Source: JADJLQ01 sp964396995 (GTDB lineage: Bacteria > Bacteroidota > Bacteroidia > Chitinophagales > Saprospiraceae). Taken from it: a stretch of 15,226 nucleotides of DNA. The notes under the pieces are model-generated. The model was not told the DNA's origin. It ran no database searches and saw only the letters and a list, made by a program, of their open reading frames with translations. The translations under genes were made by a program, and so were the position numbers. Shown here piece after piece: positions 1-7,194 of the stretch (its first letter is position 1; the number at the start of each line of letters is the position of its first letter). The DNA lies in contig CAYNIG010000098.1 in assembly GCA_964396995.1 (NCBI GenBank), forward strand, positions 1-15,226. Reading direction: 5' to 3'.

Positions 1-465
1 CATCTGAGTTCACCCGAATGGTTTTTGGATCAAATTCGATTGAATACCAAACTTGCAAAACCTAAAATAATCCTTACCACTCCCAATATTGCTTTCTTTA
101 TTGTCCGGTTACAATTATTAGCTGGTGGATTTAATTACGGCAAGAAAGGAATCTTGGATAATACTCATAAAAGACTATTTACTTTCAGATCACTAAAAAG
201 ACTTTGTGAACAATCAGGATACCTGATTAAAAAACAAAAGGGCATTCCGGCACCATTTCCATTAGCTTTAGGTGACCATTTTTTTTCCAGATTTTTGGTG
301 AGTATAAATCAAGTTTTAATTGGTTTACGAAAATCATTATTTGCTTATCAAATTTATATGGAATTAGAGCCATTACCCATGGTTGAACATTTAATGAAAT
401 CCACATTAAATCAAAGCGAGGAGAAAAGAAATATGATAAACATAGAAAATGCTGCCAGTGTATGA
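1..465 (+). CDS. C-terminal part of a class I SAM-dependent methyltransferase (5' end outside window)
   Basis: The reading frame is open from the first base, so the gene is truncated by the window edge; 154 residues are visible. They match the end of the Methyltransf_23/11 type: a HLSSPEWFLDQIR stretch that normally follows the acidic motif, a strand ILTTPN, then NTHKRLFTFRSLKRL and a C-terminal part with GIPAPFPLALGDHFF and LFAYQIY. That C-terminal signature is familiar from methyltransferases that are often fused behind a GT2 glycosyltransferase in envelope polysaccharide loci; whether a GT2 part exists here cannot be seen. The SAM-binding GxGxG motif lies outside the window. The stop codon overlaps the next start by four bases (ATGA), so the two are probably translationally coupled and act in one pathway. 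The substrate is unknown. Methyltransferase fold: confident. Glycan role: inference. Confidence 0.8.
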   Translation, partial: HLSSPEWFLDQIRLNTKLAKPKIILTTPNIAFFIVRLQLLAGGFNYGKKGILDNTHKRLFTFRSLKRLCEQSGYLIKKQKGIPAPFPLALGDHFFSRFLVSINQVLIGLRKSLFAYQIYMELEPLPMVEHLMKSTLNQSEEKRNMINIENAASV

Positions 466-3176
466 GTACTAAAAAGAATATACCCACAAGAAAAAATGAC
501 CCCATCGTAACACCTAAAAAAATAAACATTATCACACTTGGCGAAAACCAAGATTTTTTATCCTCTGTTGCACAACTGGCTCAGGAAAATAAATTATATG
601 ATGCTGAATTGTATAATATTACCAACCTGGGAATTAAAAGGATATCTAAAAATCAAACCGAAGCCGGATTGATTCCTGAATCAATTGTTCCTGATAAGTA
701 CTTTTCTATCATTTTGGATAGTCGATCCTCTGATGCCATATCGGATCTCAAAGTATGGCTTAGCACCAGGGGATTGCAATCCTTACCAATTGCACAAAAA
801 TTATTGTATAAAACAGGATTATTGAACAGTTTTGTAAGCAATTCTAGTGTATTGGTAAACAAAGAAATTGTATCAGAATTAGCCTCTTCGCTAGAAAAGG
901 GAATAGAGCCGGAGGCTATTGGAAATACTTTGTTTTCATCTTTCCAGGCATTTAAAACATGGAAGGTAAATTCTAAACCAGAGTATCGAGCCACTGGTCT
1001 TTGGAGGAATTTAAAAAATATGGTCCGATCCTCAACTTTCGAGGCCTGGAATACTATTAAAAAATGGCCTTTACAAAAAGAAACCAGTGCAGTGGAACAT
1101 CCTGTATGGAGATTTTTACTCGCCTGCATTACGATATTAGGACTGATTTATTTGCTGTGGGGTGGGCTAAATGCCGGTATTGGGGGAGACGAATTCAGAT
1201 ACATAAATCAATCAGAGAAAGTAATAAAATTTTATTCAACATTTGGAGCGGATACCACCGCTTATACTAAAGCAGGGGTTGACCCTCAGCATTTTAATGG
1301 TCAGTTATTGGATAATGCGATGTATGTTTTCGGCAAACCACTTGGACTGGAGCGAAATTTTAAGTTTCGGCATTCTATTACTGCATTTTTTTCATGGATT
1401 GCCATTTTATGCACCGTACTTTCTGCTTTAGTATTATTTAATGTAAGGATTGCTTTCTTTACCTCCTTATTCATTTTTCTGTGCCCAATATTTATTGGGA
1501 ATGGATTTAATAATCACAGAGATATGCCGCTGGTTACGGGAATCATGATGGTGATTTTGGGACTCAGCCTCCTTAGAAATACTTACCCATATTTAAATAA
1601 AAAATATTTACTTCTAATCTTGTTAGGGATATTTATTTCATTTGGGCAACGCATAGCAGGTGGTATCATGGCGGGATTTTTGTTGGTATTATTTTCACTA
1701 ATTATCCTGCTTGAACAGAAGCAACTTTCAAAATTAGCTGCTTTGGATAAGTCTGTACTAGCCTGGGTTGGAGGTCTTGTGACAGCTACCAGTATAGGAA
1801 TTGTATTGTCATTTTTAACCTGGCCTTATGGCCTGATCAATCCCATCAAACATGCGTATGAAGTATATACGCAGTCAGGTAACCTCAGTGTGGCCTTATT
1901 TCAGATTTTTGAAGGAAAATACAAGCTTTCTTCCCATATGCCGGATTATTATGTTTTAAAATATATGGGAATTACCATACCGGTTGCTATTCTTGCAGGC
2001 ATCGTATTCATAATTTCTTTTTTATTTAAAAAATCAATTGCCTATTCTAAATATGTATTGGCATTTGTTTTAATAGCCTTCCTTTTTCCTGTTTTATATT
2101 CTTATTTTAAACTGGGGAATATGTACGGCAGCTGGCGGCATTTTATGTTTACTTTACCCTTTATCGCATTGGCTTCGGCAGTGGGATGGGATATTTTTTT
2201 TAATTCATTTATTAGATCAAAACATATTTTATTGCCAATAGGTATACTTATTATTTTACTCATTCACCCGCTCCAGTATATTCTTCGCAATCACCCTTTT
2301 GAATACATGTATTATAATGAAATCATTGGTGGCAATCGTGGTGCTTTTGGTAAATACGAATGGGACTATTCACTCAATAGTATTAAGCAGGGGTCCGAGT
2401 GGTTACAGAAATACATCCGAAAGCATCATCCGAAGGGTACTAAACTGGTGATTGCCTCTAATGGTGGCGAGCTGGCAAAGTATTTTGAAGGTTTTGATGA
2501 TAGTATTTCCACTATATACACCAGGTATTACGAACGCAGCACTCAAAACTGGGATTATGCAGTATTTCCGAATATGTATATCCATCCTCATCAATTAAAA
2601 AACAATATCTATCCCAAAGCAGATTCATTGCATTTTATTAAAATAGATGGCAAACCGGTTACCTTTATATATAAAAGAAATAATAGATCAGATTTGGTGG
2701 CGAGTCAGGCGATCAATCGGCAGGACATTCCAAGCGCTATACAGGAATTGAATAACTATTTAAAATACAACCCCAAGAGTGAATGGGCTTGGTTTCAGCT
2801 GGCTTATATGTATGCACAGCAAAATAATTTTCCCCAGTGCCAGACCTATCTCAACGAAGCTTTTAAATGGCACCCTGAATTTTTACCTGCCCTGGCTCTG
2901 CAGGGTTTATTATATCAAAATACGGGAAGATGCGCGGAAGCTCAGCCTATCTTTTTAAGATTGATCAATGAAGGAAAATACGATCTTTTCAATACTTATA
3001 AATGGAGTGGAATGTGCTATGAAACAGAGAAGAATTATAAAAAAGCATTGGAACAATATGGTTTTGCATTAGGAGCAGGGAATAATCAAAAAGATACCTA
3101 TTCAAAAATAGCAAACTGCTTTAGACAATTGGGTGATCAGAATCAGGCAGCTAAATACGATGCCATGGCAAAATGA
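462..3176 (+). CDS. GT-C (GT39/ArnT-like) membrane glycosyltransferase with N-terminal unknown domain and C-terminal TPRs
   Basis: A 904-residue multi-domain protein. Residues 1-215 are soluble, presumably cytoplasmic, and match no domain I recognise. About 11 membrane helices lie between residues 217 and 605. The first long loop carries GGDE (241-244), the acidic motif typical of GT-C enzymes that use polyprenyl-phosphate sugars, and a second loop has NHRDMP (351-356). GNMYGSWRH (552-560) and the NHPFEYMYYNEIIGG / DYSLNSIKQGSEWL segment (610-648) are hallmarks of bacterial GT39-like proteins. Residues 745-904 form about four TPR repeats. With an N-in start and an odd helix count, the C-terminal domain and TPRs would be periplasmic. 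It probably moves a sugar from a lipid carrier onto an envelope acceptor; donor and acceptor are unknown. The start at 462 overlaps the methyltransferase stop, which supports it. Only T-tracts, with no clear terminator stem, follow it. Confidence 0.85.
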   Translation: MSTKKNIPTRKNDPIVTPKKINIITLGENQDFLSSVAQLAQENKLYDAELYNITNLGIKRISKNQTEAGLIPESIVPDKYFSIILDSRSSDAISDLKVWLSTRGLQSLPIAQKLLYKTGLLNSFVSNSSVLVNKEIVSELASSLEKGIEPEAIGNTLFSSFQAFKTWKVNSKPEYRATGLWRNLKNMVRSSTFEAWNTIKKWPLQKETSAVEHPVWRFLLACITILGLIYLLWGGLNAGIGGDEFRYINQSEKVIKFYSTFGADTTAYTKAGVDPQHFNGQLLDNAMYVFGKPLGLERNFKFRHSITAFFSWIAILCTVLSALVLFNVRIAFFTSLFIFLCPIFIGNGFNNHRDMPLVTGIMMVILGLSLLRNTYPYLNKKYLLLILLGIFISFGQRIAGGIMAGFLLVLFSLIILLEQKQLSKLAALDKSVLAWVGGLVTATSIGIVLSFLTWPYGLINPIKHAYEVYTQSGNLSVALFQIFEGKYKLSSHMPDYYVLKYMGITIPVAILAGIVFIISFLFKKSIAYSKYVLAFVLIAFLFPVLYSYFKLGNMYGSWRHFMFTLPFIALASAVGWDIFFNSFIRSKHILLPIGILIILLIHPLQYILRNHPFEYMYYNEIIGGNRGAFGKYEWDYSLNSIKQGSEWLQKYIRKHHPKGTKLVIASNGGELAKYFEGFDDSISTIYTRYYERSTQNWDYAVFPNMYIHPHQLKNNIYPKADSLHFIKIDGKPVTFIYKRNNRSDLVASQAINRQDIPSAIQELNNYLKYNPKSEWAWFQLAYMYAQQNNFPQCQTYLNEAFKWHPEFLPALALQGLLYQNTGRCAEAQPIFLRLINEGKYDLFNTYKWSGMCYETEKNYKKALEQYGFALGAGNNQKDTYSKIANCFRQLGDQNQAAKYDAMAK

Positions 3177-3250
3177 GGTGTATTCAATTAAATTAATGCT
3201 TACTTCTTTTTTTTAAACCTAACCTATTTCTCGCAGAAATGAAGTCAACC

Positions 3251-4492
3251 TCACCGCCTGTACTCATTGAGCAGCGTTTCCATCCTATCTATCGCTGTAT
3301 TTAATATTTCCGTATCGGCTAGAAACACCATACGGAAATGAGCCTTGTCAGCATGATTAAACCCAGAGCCTGGAACCAATAATACTTTTTGTTCAGTGAG
3401 TAACTTGTATACAAAATCATTATCATCAAAAAAGGAGAATTGCCTGAGATCTATTTTAGGAAATACGTACAAAGCCCCTTTGGGTCGGGCACAGGATAGT
3501 CCCGGTATAGCATTAATTCTTTCATAGCAGAGCATACCCTGTCTGTATATTCTTCCTTTCGGTGAAACAAGATCATTTATGCTTTGATAGCCACCCAGCG
3601 CAGTCTGTATTGCATATTGTGCAGGTACATTAGCACAGAGTCGCATGCTGGCCAGCAGGGTAAGGCCTTCTATATAGGATGCTGCCTTTTGTTTTGCCCC
3701 ACTCAATATTACCCATCCACTGCGAAATCCTGTCGCTCGCCAATTTTTACTAAGCCCTCCATAAGTAAGGTAAAAAACATCGTTATTTAGAGAGGCTATA
3801 GGCGTATGCGTATTACCATCAAATAATATTTTATCATAGATTTCATCTGACATGACCATCAGGTTTTTCTCTGCTGCCAGATCAGCAATAGACTGTAAAA
3901 TATGTCTTGGATATACCGCCCCGGTAGGGTTATTAGGGCTGATTACTACGATGGCTTTGGTGCGCGCACTGATCTTTGATTTTATATCTTTAATGTCGGG
4001 CACCCAATCGTTCTCCTCCTCACATATATAATGTACAGGTTTGCCACCGGCCAGGGATACAGCTGTAGTCCATAGTGGATAGTCGGGGCTGGGAATCAAT
4101 ACTTCATCATCATCATTGAGCAGGGCTTGCAAAGTCATTACAATCAATTCACTGACACCATTTCCAATGAACACATCTTCTATCGTGACATCGGGTATGC
4201 CAATTTGCTGAGTATAATGCATCACCGCCTTGCGGGCAGGAAAAATACCAAGGTGATGCGAATAGCCCTGGGCTTCCTGAATATTTAATATGATATCGTG
4301 TACTATTTCGTCAGGAGCATACAATCCAAAAGGCGCAGGATTACCAATATTCAGATTGATGATGGACTGTCCTGCCAATTGCATTTCATGAGCTTTGTCA
4401 AAAATAGGCCCGCGTATTGCATATGACAAACTATTGAGTCTGTTACTCTTGAGGAATTGATAAGGTGGTCCGGTGGATGGTTTTGCAGTCAT
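3251..4492 (-). CDS. alaA: Alanine aminotransferase, AlaA type (PLP-dependent, fold type I)
   Basis: 413 residues, close along its whole length to Escherichia coli AlaA, which exchanges the amino group between glutamate and pyruvate to make alanine and 2-oxoglutarate in the cytoplasm. Shared stretches include RGPIFDKAHEM, LNIGNPAPFG (47-56), EDVFIGNGVSELIV, PSPDYPLWTTAVSL, SPNNPTGAVY (185-194), SDEIYDKILFD, ASMRLCANVPAQYAIQTALG and PKGALYVFPKID. Catalytic features visible are Asn188, Asp216 and Tyr219 around the cofactor, Schiff-base Lys249 in GGLSKNW, Arg257, and the carboxylate-binding Arg387 in HFRMV. Length is normal for the family, with a few extra residues at the front. The ATG has no Shine-Dalgarno site but lies 11 bases after a TATTTTTG box. 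It converges with the glycosyltransferase across 74 bases. A broader aminotransferase specificity cannot be excluded. Confidence 0.93.
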   Translation of the reverse strand: MTAKPSTGPPYQFLKSNRLNSLSYAIRGPIFDKAHEMQLAGQSIINLNIGNPAPFGLYAPDEIVHDIILNIQEAQGYSHHLGIFPARKAVMHYTQQIGIPDVTIEDVFIGNGVSELIVMTLQALLNDDDEVLIPSPDYPLWTTAVSLAGGKPVHYICEEENDWVPDIKDIKSKISARTKAIVVISPNNPTGAVYPRHILQSIADLAAEKNLMVMSDEIYDKILFDGNTHTPIASLNNDVFYLTYGGLSKNWRATGFRSGWVILSGAKQKAASYIEGLTLLASMRLCANVPAQYAIQTALGGYQSINDLVSPKGRIYRQGMLCYERINAIPGLSCARPKGALYVFPKIDLRQFSFFDDNDFVYKLLTEQKVLLVPGSGFNHADKAHFRMVFLADTEILNTAIDRMETLLNEYRR

Positions 4493-4503
4493 AATACGAA
4501 CCG

Positions 4504-4511
4504 CAAAAATA
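4504..4511 (-). promoter_or_regulatory. Candidate Bacteroidota -7 box for alaA
   Basis: On the minus strand this reads TATTTTTG, a full match to the Bacteroidota TAnnTTTG -7 consensus, 11 bases before the alaA start codon. The upstream -33 element is only a T-rich stretch, not a clean TTTG. If used, it would give a very short leader. A chance match is possible in AT-rich DNA. Confidence 0.35.
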
Positions 4512-4589
4512 GCTATTTCCGGATCAACTAAAAAGGTAGCTTCGAAAGGGATAGAGCAATGGGTTTAAAACCGGGTCTGTATTGATTCT

Positions 4590-5735
4590 CTAGCTGCTCA
4601 ATATCTTTAATTCAACACGCTGATTACGAGTTCTCCCTTCTTTCGTCGCATTAGTATCGATTGGTTTTCGTCGCCCATAGCCTACATAAGTCATTCGTTC
4701 TTTTGGAACACCTTTCCTTATCAAATATTCTGCTACTGCTTTTGCCCTCAAGGTTGATAATGAATCGCAAAAATGATCCTTTGGGATGCCATTGGTGTGG
4801 CCTCCTATTTCTACGATCAAGGATGGGTTACTAATCAAAAAAGTGTAAATATCATCGAGCGCGATAAAACTATTTGGCGGAATAGAATCGCTGTTGGCAT
4901 TAAAATAAAGATTATTAATTCGAATGATTTCTCCAATCTTGGGTTTCGGTATAAAGCTGGGCGGAGGTGTGTTGGTTACAACGGGTTTGGCAGCAGGGAC
5001 AGGACTCTGCACCTTTGGCTTATTCACCACAATAGGTTGGGGCTCTACCGGTTTTTCGCATTCTATGGGTACCAGATCAGAGGCATGATCGAGTAAAATA
5101 TTACCATTGTAGGGCAATAAAACCGGTGTTTTAAAAAATGCTTCAAGCATAATGTATTTATAATTTGACTTGGGTTTGAGCCGGAAAAAATATTGTTTCC
5201 AATCTAAATGGTCGATTGGAATGCTTTCAGCCAAAAGCTCAGACCGGCCGCAGGAAATATTGGCACCCCAGATGCGCAACACGGCAGGCACATCAAAATT
5301 AAACATACTGTCGCTCCTGCTCACCAGAGGAAATCGGTCTCTGTTATTGGTTCCACTTTTGTAGGTAGGGGAACTGGAGATGAAAATACTAAAATTGTAG
5401 CAGGTGCCACTTATCATCGGTTTTTCCAACATTTGACTCACTCGCTCCCAGGTGTCATTATGCCTTACCACCAGACCCATATAGGTCTTGCCATTGATCG
5501 CAGGCTTGCTTACTTCCCAAAAATTATTGGGATGTACATCCGGAGCTGACTCTCCCTGAAATCCACAATCGGTCCAACCCATGGGTGGAGAACTTTGCTT
5601 GGGAGTGTCTTCGAAAGAGGCATTTATGAGTTTTATAGGGGAGGGAGGTGCATTATCCTGACCAATACCTTGAAATGTACCAAGTAAGCAATAGGAATAA
5701 ATACAGATAGCTGATATTATTCTCATTTTTGACAT
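4590..5735 (-). CDS. OmpA-family outer membrane/periplasmic protein with N-terminal jelly-roll-like domain
   Basis: 381 residues. A hydrophobic signal peptide (about 1-25) ends near GIGQ. Residues 35-220 look like a beta-sandwich: it opens with LINASFED, continues with MGWTDCGF, TYMGLVVRHNDTWE and CYNFSIFIS, and ends LPYNGNILLDHAS. The NxSFE...GW opening resembles carbohydrate-binding jelly-roll modules. A Pro/Lys-rich linker (about 228-266) leads to an OmpA_C domain (268-381) with LSTLRAKAVAEYL, GVPKERMTYVGYGRRKPI and EGRTRNQRVEL. This domain normally holds peptidoglycan non-covalently. The usual GHTD reads GHTN here (Asn315), while Arg330 of the LSxxRA motif is kept. No barrel segment is seen, so it is likely a periplasmic or outer-membrane-associated linker between cell wall and glycan or protein. 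It lies 97 bases upstream of alaA and 90 downstream of the dehydrogenase. Confidence 0.85.
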   Translation of the reverse strand: MSKMRIISAICIYSYCLLGTFQGIGQDNAPPSPIKLINASFEDTPKQSSPPMGWTDCGFQGESAPDVHPNNFWEVSKPAINGKTYMGLVVRHNDTWERVSQMLEKPMISGTCYNFSIFISSSPTYKSGTNNRDRFPLVSRSDSMFNFDVPAVLRIWGANISCGRSELLAESIPIDHLDWKQYFFRLKPKSNYKYIMLEAFFKTPVLLPYNGNILLDHASDLVPIECEKPVEPQPIVVNKPKVQSPVPAAKPVVTNTPPPSFIPKPKIGEIIRINNLYFNANSDSIPPNSFIALDDIYTFLISNPSLIVEIGGHTNGIPKDHFCDSLSTLRAKAVAEYLIRKGVPKERMTYVGYGRRKPIDTNATKEGRTRNQRVELKILSS

Positions 5736-5742
5736 AATAGTA

Positions 5743-5750
5743 CAAAAATA
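5743..5750 (-). promoter_or_regulatory. Candidate -7 box for the OmpA-family gene
   Basis: The minus strand reads TATTTTTG, matching TAnnTTTG, only 7 bases before the ATG at 5735. The transcript would be nearly leaderless. No clear TTTG -33 element is seen. A nine-base direct repeat lies just upstream at 5768-5790. Confidence 0.35.
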
Positions 5751-5767
5751 TCAGTTTATAAGCGATT

Positions 5768-5790
5768 ATGAAAGGACTTTAATGAAAGGA
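5768..5790. repeat. Nine-base direct repeat upstream of the OmpA-family gene
   Basis: ATGAAAGGA occurs at 5768-5776 and again at 5782-5790, a period of 14 bases. The pair lies about 18-40 bases upstream of the candidate -7 box on the minus strand, where an activator could bind. It could also be chance; no function is shown. Confidence 0.5.
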
Positions 5791-5825
5791 TAAGGAATTT
5801 ATCGGGGTGATTTTTAATTCTTGCC

Positions 5826-7016
5826 CTATGAAAATGCATTTAGTCCTGTAATGTCCATTCCGGTGATCAGTAAGTGTACATCGTGGGTGCCTTCGTAAGT
5901 AAGTACGGTCTCCAGATTCATCATATGACGCATGATGGGATATTCATTGGTAATGCCCATGCCGCCGAATATTTGCCTTGCTTCACGAGCGATGTTCAGT
6001 GCCATAGCTACATTATTTCTTTTAGCCATGGAAATCTGTGCTGAGGTGGCTTTCCCCTCATTGGCCAGTGATCCTAATCTCCATGCAAGTAATTGTGCTT
6101 TCGTAATTTCAGTAATCATCTCGGCCAGTTTTTTCTGTGTTAATTGAAATTGGCCAATGGGTTTACCAAACTGAATCCTTTGCTTGGAATAACGCAAAGC
6201 AGAATCATAACAATCCAGTGCAGCACCAATAGCACCCCATGCGATTCCGTACCTGGCCTTCGAAAGACAGGATAATGGTCCTTTCATGCCTTTTACATTG
6301 GGTAATAATTGTGATTTGGGTACAATCACATCTTCAAATACCAATTCACCGGTGATGGATGCCCGTAAGGACCATTTGCCATGTATCTCAGGAGCGGTGA
6401 ATCCCTTAGTCCCTTTTTCAATGATCATTCCTCGTACTATACCCTGGTCATCTTTAGCCCACACTACCGCTACATCAGCCAGGGGAGAATTGGTGATCCA
6501 AAGTTTGGCACCGTTTAAAATATAGTAATCGCCATTCTCTTTAATCCTGGTTACCATGCTGCCAGGGTCAGATCCATGATCAGGCTCTGTGAGTCCAAAA
6601 CAACCTATATATTCTCCGCTGCCGAGCATAGGAAGATATTTTTTTTTCTGTTCTTCTGATCCATATTTATAAATTGGATACATCACCAGGGAGCCCTGCA
6701 CTGAGGCCATAGACCGCACTCCGCTATCCCCTCTTTCGAGTTCCTGCATGATCACGCCATAAGCCATTTCATCCAGGCCCTGGCCACCGTATTCAATAGG
6801 TAAGCTTGGGGCAAAAGCACCTATCTCTGCGAGGCCTTTAAAAAGATGGGTAGGGCATTCCGCTTTATTCGAATATTCTTCGATGATGGGCGACACTTCT
6901 TTTTTTACCCAATCCCTTACCGACTGCCTGATCAGTAGCAGTTCTTCACTAAATAAGGAGTCTACATTATAATAATCGTGATGTTGAAACAGATCTTCTT
7001 TATTGGCGGATTTCAT
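5826..7016 (-). CDS. gcdH: Glutaryl-CoA dehydrogenase (acyl-CoA dehydrogenase family)
   Basis: 396 residues, full length for the family. It is closest in style to mammalian and bacterial glutaryl-CoA dehydrogenase, the FAD enzyme that oxidises and decarboxylates glutaryl-CoA to crotonyl-CoA in lysine/tryptophan breakdown, passing electrons to ETF. Diagnostic stretches are GCFGLTEPDHGSDPGSM (138-154), LNGAKLWITNSP, KWSLRAS, the CLSKARYGIAWGAIGA block (250-265), QFGKPIGQFQLTQKKLAEMITEIT, RQIFGGMGI and TYEGTHDVHLLI (373-384), in which Glu375 is the catalytic base. By hand alignment to the human enzyme, the glutarate-binding Arg (R101) and Ser (S105) and the residues linked to decarboxylation (E94, Y374) are all present. 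No ETF or other lysine-degradation gene is beside it. The ATG at 7016 leaves a normal N-terminus. A different short-chain acyl-CoA substrate is the main alternative. Confidence 0.88.
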   Translation of the reverse strand: MKSANKEDLFQHHDYYNVDSLFSEELLLIRQSVRDWVKKEVSPIIEEYSNKAECPTHLFKGLAEIGAFAPSLPIEYGGQGLDEMAYGVIMQELERGDSGVRSMASVQGSLVMYPIYKYGSEEQKKKYLPMLGSGEYIGCFGLTEPDHGSDPGSMVTRIKENGDYYILNGAKLWITNSPLADVAVVWAKDDQGIVRGMIIEKGTKGFTAPEIHGKWSLRASITGELVFEDVIVPKSQLLPNVKGMKGPLSCLSKARYGIAWGAIGAALDCYDSALRYSKQRIQFGKPIGQFQLTQKKLAEMITEITKAQLLAWRLGSLANEGKATSAQISMAKRNNVAMALNIAREARQIFGGMGITNEYPIMRHMMNLETVLTYEGTHDVHLLITGMDITGLNAFS

Positions 7017-7121
7017 CGCGGATGGATTTAAATGTAAAAATAGATGTAAAAGAGGAATTATGAAGTGTTCAAGTTTTAAGATTATAATGTCATGACCGAT
7101 AATGATGAGAAATTAAAAAAA

Positions 7122-7136
7122 AACTTTATAAAAGTT
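7122..7136. repeat. AT-rich inverted repeat upstream of the lipoprotein gene
   Basis: AACTTT (7122-7127) and AAAGTT (7131-7136) form a perfect six-base dyad with a three-base centre. It ends 22 bases before the candidate -7 box of the lipoprotein gene, a possible regulator site. AT-rich dyads arise easily by chance, so function is uncertain. Confidence 0.35.
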
Positions 7137-7158
7137 AAAGTAACTCAAATAACTAATT

Positions 7159-7166
7159 TAATTTTG
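7159..7166 (+). promoter_or_regulatory. Candidate -7 box for the metal-motif lipoprotein gene
   Basis: TAATTTTG matches TAnnTTTG and sits 28 bases before the ATG at 7195, which would leave an A-rich leader of roughly 20 bases, as is common in Bacteroidota. A convincing TTTG -33 element is not visible at the expected distance. Confidence 0.4.
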
Positions 7167-7194
7167 ATATATTAATAAACTTAAACCAAAAAAC

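Noticed and set aside
227..1129. Open frames on the minus strand (227-535 and 653-1129)
   Set aside because: They are antisense to well-supported coding sequence and have no family features or start signals; they are shadows of the methyltransferase and glycosyltransferase genes.
3226..3240. Hairpin ATTTCT-CGC-AGAAAT between the convergent glycosyltransferase and alaA genes
   Set aside because: The stem is perfect but AT-rich and neither side is followed by a T tract in the right direction, so a terminator call is not supported. The eight Ts at 3207-3214 lack a good stem.
5208..5549. A 113-codon plus-strand frame inside the OmpA-family gene
   Set aside because: It is antisense to a coherent secreted protein and has no recognisable domain.
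7089..7096. Palindrome GTCATGAC upstream of the dehydrogenase and lipoprotein genes
   Set aside because: Eight-base palindromes are expected by chance; no second copy was seen nearby.
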